Part shown: piece after piece, positions 1 to 7,430 of the stretch
Layout of the letters: each line of letters starts with the position of its first letter
How positions within the stretch are numbered: the first letter of the stretch is position 1
Origin: an uncultured Clostridia bacterium
GTDB taxonomy: Bacteria > Bacillota > Clostridia > Oscillospirales > Oscillospiraceae
Reading direction: 5' to 3'
Length of the DNA: 8,036 bases
Assembly (NCBI GenBank): GCA_947176425.1
Contig: CAMWQV010000072.1
Coordinates: forward strand, 1-8,036
Notes under the pieces: generated by a model
Told to the model about the DNA's origin: nothing
The model's input: only the letters and a program-made list of their open reading frames with translations
Databases searched by the model: none
Translations under genes and position numbers: made by a program

Positions 1-3000
1 GCAGTGATCCGAGTAAAAGTCCTTCAGGAAATAATTACGGATGATCTCGCGGGAGGTCGTCCCCTTGTTCCCCAAGGCCTTCGCGATAAAGTCAAGGTTT
101 TCTTCAAGGGTGTCCGGGCCGTAGACTGCCCGCAACCATTGACACAGGCGGGTAATAATGTCATTCTCCAAATAGGATTCGTCAGTTAGGGGGATAATAT
201 TGTCTCCGTCAACAGGATAAGACGCCTTTGTCCATGTACCGGCACGATTGATTTGTGTATAATCTTTGCTGACAGAAATATGTATGCCACCAAAAACAAG
301 TAGATTTCCATTCTCATCTCCCAAATGGTCTTTTCTATAGACAGAATCAAAATCACCACCGGCATAAGCTAAACCATCTACGTCCAGGGAGTACCGCCCA
401 AACATACACCCCACAGCGTAGGACAACAGAGAGCGAATATCCCGGCTCAAATCAGCACGACGGACGGTTACATCTTTGTCCTCTACCCCCGGCGATAGTT
501 CATCTTGCAAGCCATAGATATCAATGAAAATGCGGTTAAGTTCTTCTTCGTTGGCTTTAAGTTGGTTAAAACGGACTGTGCATTCGGTATCCCAAGCAGT
601 GTAGGCTGCTGCAACTGTGGACATATGGCGTACCAACGGGTGGCGCACAAAATCCCAAGAGATCTCAAAGAAGTCCCAATCATATTTGCAATAATTAATA
701 TTTTGTTTCACAAAAGTATCAATAATATTGCTTTTTTTCAAATATATGGGTAAAGAACTAATGTTACCAACTAAATAATGCATCGTTGAATTCAAACCAT
801 TCAAATACAACTGTGCAACACATGAATTTAGAAAACCCAATACATATAGCCTATCATTAGCATCATTAAAATATGTCGGTGCTTCCACATTAAATAGATG
901 TCCATATGGTAAAAATCTTGCGCCATATATATTGGATGTTGTATGGGACCAAGTAATCCCTTCGACAAAAAAAAGGCTATCATTGCACATTGCATTTAGA
1001 CGGCAGCCCTTGCACATTTTTATATCAAAACCATCATTTTCCCAATTCACAATATAGTCAAAGTTCCCATACCATTTTCTATATTCTCCACCTTTAATTT
1101 GTGGTGTCCATTTTTTTCTACTCACAAGATACTCAGACTTATTCCGCATTCCAAAAGCAATATTATTATATATAACTTCATACCAATATTTCAAATATAA
1201 ATCATTGTTTCCAGTTTGTAATCCACTTCTTGCAAAACCGATATCCCCTAATTTGGGTTGTTGATATGCCGAAAAGAAGTTCTTACTCACCCAATACGCC
1301 ACTGGTGAGCCAGGTATTTGTGGAAAGTCGTCTTGTCGGGAGATATAACGATTTTCTCTAGCAAGAAACATATCTTCTTTTCCTTGTTGAGTAGTTGGTT
1401 CAATCAAGCGGCAATAAGTTCCTTTGTAGCCTTTAATATGGTGTTTCCGCATGACAAAACTGGTAGTCTGCACCACCTCGCCACCAATTTCTTCAAAAGC
1501 CCTTGCACCTAAGTGGGCCATAGAAACGATTTCTCTTGACTGCAACTTTTCTCGTAACCTTTCAAAACTGCTGAGAAACATCCAAGCGTGCTGGGTAATC
1601 ATTGCTAAGTAACCACTTTGATTAACCATTTTAAGTCCGCGTTCCATAAAAACAGCAAATAAATCAGATTTACTATCTGGATAGTGTTCTTTGACATAAT
1701 TTGCTAAATCAGAATTCATGTTTCCGCTACCCATATAAGGAGGATTAGTTACTACAACATCGTAATTACCCACTAAAATATTATTTATACGAATTTCTTC
1801 AAGCATAACCTCCCACACGAGATCCCCAAACATATTAATCTGATCTATTTCTTGTTTAAAACCTATTTTCTCAAGATATTTTTCCAATGCATCTGCCGAA
1901 AATCCGCCAGGAAACCATAACGCACCCATTTTATCTGCCATCTCACAGTCTTCTAAGAAATCAATAAAGTCGCTAGAATATGGGCCCTGCGCTATGATAC
2001 TTAACACAGCTTCTTTTGCTGTTGAACATATATTAGGGTGTATCTTTTGAGTCAAAAAGCGACGATCATACTGCCTTGCTTTCATCATTATAGCAAAATA
2101 TGCTAATTGAAATGCTCGTTTATCAATATCAACCCCATATAGGTTATTCTTTACAATACTTCGTGCCGCCTCCCGCCGTTCCCATCCGACTTTCTCATAA
2201 ATTTGCATCAGCACATCAAAGGCGTATACTAAAATATGCCCACTGCCCATACAGGGGTCAATAATTCTAATATCTTCCGGGTTCAGTGAACGACGTTTCG
2301 CCCGGATTTCATCCAGCTGCACCTGCACATTTGGTTCCTGTTCCGCTTCATCCAGGTAGTATTTCCAACCTGCCCGCAATTCCTCGTTTGGGTGGCCTTC
2401 CAGCCATAACCGCCCCAGGGAGTTTTCCACCATATAGCGGACAATCCAGTCTGGGGTGAAAAGCTGTGTAGCCGCTGGGATATCCTCTTTTTTGATTTTC
2501 TGTCCAGAAGGGCGAGCGAATACTTGGGCTTTGGGCTCGGTGTTGTAATATTGGTACAGCCAGCCGATAATTTCCACCTGCCCGCCTTTTTCCACATTAA
2601 AATCCTCCTCTGAGATATCGTGGGTGAGATGCCAGACAACGCCGTCTTGATCGGCAACAGAAAAATTCAGTAGCAGTTCGGTATAGTCCTCTGTCCGCTC
2701 GAACAGGGCGGGGAGAACATCGTGGAGGGCATTGCACTGTTTGATGAACAGCAGGCGGAACAGCTCGTCCATACTGTTGTCCTGTTTCATCTGAAAAATG
2801 GTTCGTTCTTCCTTTTCGGAAAAAGCCAAGTCAGCATCAAAGGGGTTGGTGACCAAATCCGGTTCAATTTTCCCGCTTTCGGAGGACAGAATCCGCACAG
2901 GCAAATAGTCGTTGACCTCCATAAAGCGCACGGCAATCAGGCGGTTGAACCAGGTGTAGGCCACTTCTTCTGTAATATACTTGTAGGCGGTCATATAGTC

Positions 3001-3243
3001 AGAGTCCGCAGTTTTGCGGCGGAGGGTTTCAGCGAGATTCCGGCGCTGCCGTACCGTCTGACCGTCGATAATATAGGGCGCGGCAGTGCCGATGTCGTAA
3101 AATTCCGTGGTGCTGTCGGACTGTGGGAGGGGATTTTGTATCCCCTTTTCCGTGATTCCCACCAGTCCCGCACGGTAACGCACATCAGCAATCAGCTTGT
3201 TTCGTGCCCAGACAGCAAAATTTTTAATAGCGGTCTTATTCAT
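1..3243 (-). CDS. pglX: BREX-1 adenine-specific DNA methyltransferase PglX, 3' end cut off by the window
   Basis: This is the BREX methyltransferase, which transfers a methyl group from SAM to the N6 of adenine at the BREX site and so marks self DNA. All 1081 visible codons were read and no stop was found. The frame runs off at base 1; PglX proteins are commonly about 1200 residues, so roughly the last tenth is missing. The protein begins MNKTAIKNFAVWARNKL. It has QLFTPDWIVRYMVENSLG at about 260-277, the SAM-binding motif I DPCMGSGH at 329-336, an acidic ribose-binding segment GVDID at 370-374, and the catalytic motif IV NPPY at 500-503 followed by MGSGNM. The region after about 600 is the presumed target-recognition part. 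The visible end, REIIRNYFLKDFY, matches the family's C-terminal region. The start ATG at 3241-3243 lies 2 bases after the brxC stop, with GGAG eight bases upstream. The middle of the gene is much more AT-rich than its ends. Confidence 0.95.
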   Translation of the reverse strand, partial: MNKTAIKNFAVWARNKLIADVRYRAGLVGITEKGIQNPLPQSDSTTEFYDIGTAAPYIIDGQTVRQRRNLAETLRRKTADSDYMTAYKYITEEVAYTWFNRLIAVRFMEVNDYLPVRILSSESGKIEPDLVTNPFDADLAFSEKEERTIFQMKQDNSMDELFRLLFIKQCNALHDVLPALFERTEDYTELLLNFSVADQDGVVWHLTHDISEEDFNVEKGGQVEIIGWLYQYYNTEPKAQVFARPSGQKIKKEDIPAATQLFTPDWIVRYMVENSLGRLWLEGHPNEELRAGWKYYLDEAEQEPNVQVQLDEIRAKRRSLNPEDIRIIDPCMGSGHILVYAFDVLMQIYEKVGWERREAARSIVKNNLYGVDIDKRAFQLAYFAIMMKARQYDRRFLTQKIHPNICSTAKEAVLSIIAQGPYSSDFIDFLEDCEMADKMGALWFPGGFSADALEKYLEKIGFKQEIDQINMFGDLVWEVMLEEIRINNILVGNYDVVVTNPPYMGSGNMNSDLANYVKEHYPDSKSDLFAVFMERGLKMVNQSGYLAMITQHAWMFLSSFERLREKLQSREIVSMAHLGARAFEEIGGEVVQTTSFVMRKHHIKGYKGTYCRLIEPTTQQGKEDMFLARENRYISRQDDFPQIPGSPVAYWVSKNFFSAYQQPKLGDIGFARSGLQTGNNDLYLKYWYEVIYNNIAFGMRNKSEYLVSRKKWTPQIKGGEYRKWYGNFDYIVNWENDGFDIKMCKGCRLNAMCNDSLFFVEGITWSHTTSNIYGARFLPYGHLFNVEAPTYFNDANDRLYVLGFLNSCVAQLYLNGLNSTMHYLVGNISSLPIYLKKSNIIDTFVKQNINYCKYDWDFFEISWDFVRHPLVRHMSTVAAAYTAWDTECTVRFNQLKANEEELNRIFIDIYGLQDELSPGVEDKDVTVRRADLSRDIRSLLSYAVGCMFGRYSLDVDGLAYAGGDFDSVYRKDHLGDENGNLLVFGGIHISVSKDYTQINRAGTWTKASYPVDGDNIIPLTDESYLENDIITRLCQWLRAVYGPDTLEENLDFIAKALGNKGTTSREIIRNYFLKDFYSDHC
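670..2160 (-). other. AT-rich segment inside pglX (about residues 362-858)
   Basis: Hand counts on sampled 60-base lines give about 22% GC at 1141-1200, 23% at 721-780, 27% at 661-720, 30% at 2101-2160, 35% at 1801-1860 and up to 47% at 1501-1560. The flanks give 53% (2341-2400), 63% (3001-3060), 55% (601-660) and 57% (61-120). The frame stays open across both edges. The right edge is blurred between about 2160 and 2280 around the conserved motif I. The segment holds the NPPY motif and the presumed target-recognition region, and the likely cause is replacement by recombination from a more AT-rich pglX. Confidence 0.65.
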
Positions 3244-3245
3244 GG

Positions 3246-4625
3246 TTAAAACTCCACATTTACAATATCATTTTCTGCCAGTTCCGCGGTCAGGGCTTTG
3301 CGGAGCTGGTCCAGCACTTTTTCGATGTCCTCCGGTTTTTCCAGACGCCAGGAGGAGGTGCGGGCCATATTTCGGATTGTCACATTTCGGTTTTTTCGGG
3401 GCCGGTAGGGAACCGGCTTTTGTTCGACGGTCCTGTTTTGCTCGTTCTTTTTGGCAAGTTCGGCGTCTAATTTATCCATCTCGTTCAGCAGGCGGATTTT
3501 CAGCGCGTCCGCCTTGTCCTTATAACTGCGCAGGACAGACACGTTGCTGCAACTTTTCGCACCGTCCCGGAACTCGGCGAACTGGGAAAGATAGTTTTCC
3601 TTTTTGCTGGCGGCGTACTCTTTTCCGCTGAGATTTTCCATCACACGGTTTTTCGCCTGTTCAATGGCGTCCAGTACAGGGGCGGATTCAGCCTGTAATA
3701 CCTTCCTATAGGCGGACATAAATTTTTCTCTCAGTTCCGGCAGTCTGGGGATATCTCTGTAAGGACGCTCTTTCTGAATGATCGAGCGCATCTGCCGCAC
3801 AGTATCTTCCAATTCGGCATCTACAATATAAGTTTTGCTGTCGTCATAGATTGCCAGCATATCCACTGCCCGCTGGAAAATCTCCCGCTGTTCGCCGTTG
3901 AAAAAGGCGTTTACAGGTTCGTAGTCCTCGGCGAAATCGAGAAAATCATCTTTTTTACGGGAGATAGTTTTGAAAAACTCCAAAGGCCTCTGCAACTGCT
4001 CAACTGTTCGCAGCAGTTGTTTTCCGCTTTCCACGATTTTTTTACCGGGGTAATAGGGACAGGTTTTATAGCTGCTCTCCAAATTCTCCAAATTTCGCAG
4101 AAGGTTTTTGCAGTAACGCTGGAAATCCTGCATTTGCATATCCTCGTCGTCTGTGGTACTGGCGGCGTGGAACAGTTCCTTCATGATCTCCCGAATAGCT
4201 TTCTTTTCCTTTTCCGGTACGCGGGTATGTTCTTCCATAAGAAGTTTATCGGCAAAGGCTTTTTTTGTGATAAAATTGATGATATCTTCAACAGGAGTAT
4301 TGATTCGAGTAACAGCCGTGCCGTTTACGGTAAAATCCAGATCGCCGCGCTTGAACAGGCAGGCAGTCAGCCAATGGATATCGTCGTCAACAAATCCATA
4401 CGGGGCTTTCATAAAGCGGTCCTTTACGGCTTTCATGGACGTTTTTGTATGGACTCTTGAATTACCGGCAATGTAAGACAGCACATCCTCCAGCGCGTGG
4501 GCGTTGACGGATGGCTCGCCGGAAGCGATGGAGAACTGACCGTCTGTTTTGCGTAGGAGTTTGCGGATGCTGGTGTCATCCACCGGCGTGTCAATATAGG
4601 AGAGTTTATGATAGCCCGTCTGCAC
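3246..4625 (-). CDS. brxC: BrxC C-terminal part, in frame downstream of the TGA
   Basis: The remaining 459 residues of BrxC lie in the same frame as the N-terminal part, separated only by the TGA. They open with VQTGYHKLSYIDTP. The BrxC stretch around APYGFVDDDIHWLTA follows at about residues 73-87, then LFKRGDLDFTVNG, a long charged, helical and probably coiled-coil region, and the usual end WRLEKPEDIEKVLDQLRKAL before TAA. No frameshift or further stop is seen, so this half does not look decayed. The first codon, GTG at 4623-4625, could act as a start, but the mRNA before it (the end of the N-terminal part) has no GGAGG-like site. Independent translation would therefore be weak, relying on re-initiation at TGA-GTG. 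The most economical reading is one ancestral 1196-codon gene broken by a point mutation. The pglX start lies 2 bases beyond its stop. Confidence 0.85.
   Translation of the reverse strand: MQTGYHKLSYIDTPVDDTSIRKLLRKTDGQFSIASGEPSVNAHALEDVLSYIAGNSRVHTKTSMKAVKDRFMKAPYGFVDDDIHWLTACLFKRGDLDFTVNGTAVTRINTPVEDIINFITKKAFADKLLMEEHTRVPEKEKKAIREIMKELFHAASTTDDEDMQMQDFQRYCKNLLRNLENLESSYKTCPYYPGKKIVESGKQLLRTVEQLQRPLEFFKTISRKKDDFLDFAEDYEPVNAFFNGEQREIFQRAVDMLAIYDDSKTYIVDAELEDTVRQMRSIIQKERPYRDIPRLPELREKFMSAYRKVLQAESAPVLDAIEQAKNRVMENLSGKEYAASKKENYLSQFAEFRDGAKSCSNVSVLRSYKDKADALKIRLLNEMDKLDAELAKKNEQNRTVEQKPVPYRPRKNRNVTIRNMARTSSWRLEKPEDIEKVLDQLRKALTAELAENDIVNVEF
3252..3255 (-). promoter_or_regulatory. Ribosome binding site of pglX (GGAG)
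   Basis: The coding strand reads GGAG, eight bases, then the ATG of pglX. The site lies inside the last codons of brxC, so pglX translation is probably coupled to translation of the brxC C-terminal part. If ribosomes stop at the TGA in brxC, pglX would depend on this site alone. Confidence 0.7.
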
Positions 4626-4628
4626 TCA
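4626..4628 (-). other. In-frame TGA stop within brxC (codon 737)
   Basis: The coding strand reads CGC TGA GTG CAG at this point, and the frame is open for 736 codons before and 459 codons after. The local family pattern (hydrophobic residues before Y-x-K-L-x-Y-I) would fit a leucine or another hydrophobic residue here, for example TTA changed to TGA, but the original codon cannot be known from this window. The same operon uses TGA as a true stop for brxA and TGG for tryptophan, which argues against genome-wide recoding. I see no clear hairpin just downstream that would suggest selenocysteine insertion. Confidence 0.9.
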
Positions 4629-6836
4629 GCGGCCGAATGATTCGTTAAAGCGTCCGGCGACTTCTTTGGCAGAGATACAGGCAGCGTCGCCGTTAACGTA
4701 GATGACAGCTTCTTTCAGTGCCTCTGTCAAAAACAGCTTGGCGTTTGCACTGTGATTGCGCATTTCTTTTCCTTTGGCTTCTTTGATGTCCTCATATTTT
4801 GTCAGTTGGGAAGAAGACGGGCCTTGTAAAAATTTCTCAATTTTCAAGTAAATCCGCAGTTCATCCCAGAACGCACTGTCATTCGGCAGGACTACAAGGA
4901 CTTCCCGTTCCTGACCGGATTTAATCCGCAGGGTACTGTCATCCTTTCCGCCGTCATAGCGCGGCGTTAAGATTCGCAAACCTATGTCATAATGTTGGGT
5001 GGGTTTATAGGGCTGGTCGTCCACAGCCTGATTATAAGCAAAGGCATACCGTCCGTTAAAAACAGGATGACGGTATTTTTTCTCCTGGTAAATATCGTCA
5101 AAGATCAGTTCTGCGGTTTTCTGGAGAACCGTATTGTGATCAATTTCCTGCTTTTCGATCTCACGGTTGATTTCCTGTTCTTCGTCTGTCAGAAACACAT
5201 AGATATTGCCGTTTTTCTGTACAAGCATTTGACGCGTCAGAATATTGAGGGCTTCTTCTACGCGTTCTTTCAGTTCCAGCCGGTCTGCGCTTATCTCATC
5301 GACCATCAAGCTTGTAATGTTGTCGATATTGGCCTCAATCTCTCGAACATATTTGATAAGAAACAATACTTTCAGTACGTTAATAGCAAAGACGCCGCTT
5401 TCTCGTTTTTCGGGATTGATATAACTGTTGTCATAAGCCCGGATAATCACGCCTTTATGGGAGTGGTCCAGAAAATTTTCCATAGCGTCATAGAACATAT
5501 GGAGGGGAACAAGTGCGCCTGTTTCACAGGATTTCAGCTTTTCGGCGGATTCCTTGAACATGGCAAGCATAGACCGTTCGCCCTCGGAGAGATGCTTTCC
5601 GGACGCGCTGTATGTACGGACAGCAGTCAATATACTTGCCAGGAGATTGAACTGATAGCCTACAAAGGGATATATCCCCGCAAAATCATTTCCATCGGCA
5701 TATAGTTTTTTCTCAGCGTCACCGGTAAAAAGGATTTTGTTGCGGATATCCGTTTCTTTCTGACCATACAGGAGCCGCAATGTTTCTGCTGCTGTTTCGT
5801 TCTTTTCCAGAATCCTTTTTTTGATAACCTCATCCACATTGGCGGAGGACAGAGATAAGCGGGTATCAAACCGCCCCTGAATTTTAGAAAAATCGTTGCC
5901 CTTTACTTTCGTAATAGAGTCAATATCCTGCTGGCTGGTCACAATAACCCAAGCTTTTCCCATACACACTCTGCCCAGTTCCTCTGTGACGGTTTGGAGA
6001 TTCAGCATCAGATTAGAGTCTTCACCGATATACTGTCCGATCTCGTCCACCAAAAATACAACATGATGGTTTCCGCCTTTCCGGTCTATATAGGTTTTAA
6101 CCCGTTTGGCAAAATCCTCAATGCTGATTTGGTAGAGTTCCACAGCTTTTTCGCACCAGTTCCTTGCAGCAGCCTCGCTCATAAATCCGATATCAGACAG
6201 CACTTCCACAACAGTATCCTGAATAAAGTCAAAATCCTGTCTGGAATCCTCCCATACACTGCCATACGCCTCGTCAAATGCGTTTCTAAATTCCTGAAAA
6301 CGCCTTGCATCAGATAATCTGCGCTCCAGATCGGCTAAAGCAGGCTGAGAGCCGCAAAAGCCCTGCATCTCGTTGAACACTCTTAGAAAAACGTTGACAA
6401 TCGCATCTTTATTCTGTTTACTGTTGGCGTCGCTTTTCGCATCAATATTGAACAGAATCGCGTCAACAGGGGTATTTGCCGCAAGTTTCATATCCGCCAA
6501 AACCGCGGGGTCATCAATTTTTTTGTCCTCAATAAAATAATCTAATGCCTGTCTTCCGCCGACCGTTTCGTTTTTCAGCAGGTAAGAAAGCATTTTTAGG
6601 AGGTGTGATTTACCGCTTCCAAAAAAGCCGGAAATCCATACGCCCATTTTAGGGGTGCTTCCAATAATTCCCTTTTTATAGGCGGTAAAAAAATCCCTGA
6701 AATACCGCTGTAACTCTCGTGTAACTACATATTCGTCCAGTTCCTGCGCGACACTCCTGCTCTCTCCCTGTCCGGCTATTATAACGCCTTGTATATCACG
6801 GTCGATTTCTTTTCGGAACATATCTTTAATCAGCAT
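4626..6836 (-). CDS. brxC: BrxC N-terminal part: P-loop ATPase core, ending at an in-frame TGA
   Basis: This is the first 736 residues of the BREX ATPase BrxC, which is normally about 1200 residues. The Walker A motif GFFGSGKS sits at residues 70-77, directly after KMGVWIS. The Walker B-like stretch VVFLVDEIGQY is at 259-269 with the acidic pair D264-E265, followed by a likely sensor region ending VIVTSQQDI. The start ATG at 6834-6836 is supported by a GGAGG six bases upstream. The frame stops at TGA 4626-4628 and continues with no shift in the next feature. The N-terminal product keeps the nucleotide-binding core but lacks the conserved C-terminal 459 residues. In E. coli BREX, BrxC is required for both methylation and defence, so truncation would be expected to disable the system unless the stop is read through or the two parts associate. 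Family identification is strong; whether this fragment is functional is unknown. Confidence 0.93.
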   Translation of the reverse strand: MLIKDMFRKEIDRDIQGVIIAGQGESRSVAQELDEYVVTRELQRYFRDFFTAYKKGIIGSTPKMGVWISGFFGSGKSHLLKMLSYLLKNETVGGRQALDYFIEDKKIDDPAVLADMKLAANTPVDAILFNIDAKSDANSKQNKDAIVNVFLRVFNEMQGFCGSQPALADLERRLSDARRFQEFRNAFDEAYGSVWEDSRQDFDFIQDTVVEVLSDIGFMSEAAARNWCEKAVELYQISIEDFAKRVKTYIDRKGGNHHVVFLVDEIGQYIGEDSNLMLNLQTVTEELGRVCMGKAWVIVTSQQDIDSITKVKGNDFSKIQGRFDTRLSLSSANVDEVIKKRILEKNETAAETLRLLYGQKETDIRNKILFTGDAEKKLYADGNDFAGIYPFVGYQFNLLASILTAVRTYSASGKHLSEGERSMLAMFKESAEKLKSCETGALVPLHMFYDAMENFLDHSHKGVIIRAYDNSYINPEKRESGVFAINVLKVLFLIKYVREIEANIDNITSLMVDEISADRLELKERVEEALNILTRQMLVQKNGNIYVFLTDEEQEINREIEKQEIDHNTVLQKTAELIFDDIYQEKKYRHPVFNGRYAFAYNQAVDDQPYKPTQHYDIGLRILTPRYDGGKDDSTLRIKSGQEREVLVVLPNDSAFWDELRIYLKIEKFLQGPSSSQLTKYEDIKEAKGKEMRNHSANAKLFLTEALKEAVIYVNGDAACISAKEVAGRFNESFGR

Positions 6837-6842
6837 CTCATA

Positions 6843-6847
6843 CCTCC
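6843..6847 (-). promoter_or_regulatory. Ribosome binding site of brxC (GGAGG)
   Basis: The coding strand has GGAGG followed by TATGAG and then the ATG of brxC, a spacing of six bases. It lies wholly within the 12-base gap after brxB and fixes the brxC start. Confidence 0.85.
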
Positions 6848-6848
6848 A

Positions 6849-7430
6849 TTACTTCACAAGCCGGAATGCCCTATAATAATTGTCGTCTTTGATCTTGCCG
6901 AACAGAAGCAAATCTTGTTCGTTATAGCATCCGGGATAAAACATAACAACAGGAGCTTTCTGAAATCCTTGATGCAATGTGTTCAGTATTATGTGTGAAC
7001 GCAGAATGGGATAACACTTGCCGATTCCAGAGAGAAACACCACTGCGTTTTCCGGCGTATGTTCTTGGATGTGCCGGACGAGCAGACTATCTGCATCATT
7101 GATTTTCAAGGAGCGGTTAACAGCCTGTGCAATACGCTCTAACCCCCGTTTCTTCTCGAAGGTCATACATTGATCAAAAAAATGTTTACTTTCAAGATGG
7201 TCAATCATCAAATCATAGAGATCAAACACAACGAGTTGAAATCCATCTGCACCCTTTTGATTTTTATGGAGCAGATACCTGATCCGTTCCCGAACCTCTA
7301 ATTCCTGATTTGGGTGATAGTCAAAAATCCAGTAATTGACTTCATTTGCCCGACCGTTTCTGCTGCGAAAAGACGGTTTGCGGATTGCCGCCTCCATCTC
7401 ATTCAAACGCCGTGCCAAGTCCTGCATCAT
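6849..7430 (-). CDS. brxB: BREX system protein BrxB (DUF1788 family), complete
   Basis: Second BREX accessory gene, 193 residues from the ATG chosen here. The family signatures are clear: NEVNYWIFDYHPNQELEVRE in the first quarter, VVFLSGIGKCYPILRSHIIL in the last third, and a C-terminus with VVMFYPGCYNEQDLLLFG followed by DDNYYRAF. The biochemical role of BrxB is not established; in E. coli it is needed for both BREX methylation and defence. An in-frame TTG at 7443-7445 would add five residues (M-DGGE), but that extension lies inside brxA and contains the ribosome site, so one of the tandem ATGs at 7428-7430 and 7425-7427 is more likely. The first overlaps the brxA stop as ATGA; the second has the better spacing to the G-rich ribosome site. 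The gene ends in TAA, 12 bases before brxC. Confidence 0.93.
   Translation of the reverse strand: MMQDLARRLNEMEAAIRKPSFRSRNGRANEVNYWIFDYHPNQELEVRERIRYLLHKNQKGADGFQLVVFDLYDLMIDHLESKHFFDQCMTFEKKRGLERIAQAVNRSLKINDADSLLVRHIQEHTPENAVVFLSGIGKCYPILRSHIILNTLHQGFQKAPVVMFYPGCYNEQDLLLFGKIKDDNYYRAFRLVK

Noticed and set aside
2283..2657. Minus-strand frame of 124 residues in a different frame inside pglX
   Set aside because: It overlaps the clearly conserved PglX frame around motif I. PglX is open throughout, so this is not evidence of a frameshift.
1..3243. pglX suspected to be broken because no single long frame with both ends is present
   Set aside because: Reading every codon from 3243 to 1 shows no stop; the gene is simply cut by the window edge.
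2722..3249. Plus-strand open frame of 175 residues opposite pglX
   Set aside because: It lies wholly antisense to the well-conserved start of pglX, has no recognisable domain, and is an antisense shadow of a GC-rich coding region.
3993..4019. Perfect 8-base inverted repeat CAACTGCT / AGCAGTTG with an 11-base loop
   Set aside because: It falls inside brxC coding for a repetitive Gln-Leu helix (QLLRTVEQLQ), has no T tract, and is best explained by the codons rather than as a terminator.
4017..4476. Two overlapping plus-strand frames (147 and 107 residues) opposite the brxC C-terminal part
   Set aside because: They overlap each other and a conserved gene, and have no motif or convincing ribosome site.
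4560..4628. Selenocysteine or recoded TGA in brxC
   Set aside because: BrxC is not known as a selenoprotein, no clear downstream hairpin was seen, and TGA ends brxA in the same operon.
4992..5705. Plus-strand open frame of 237 residues opposite brxC
   Set aside because: It is antisense to the conserved BrxC core; its phenylalanine- and isoleucine-rich composition is that of a reverse-complement shadow, and no family is recognised.
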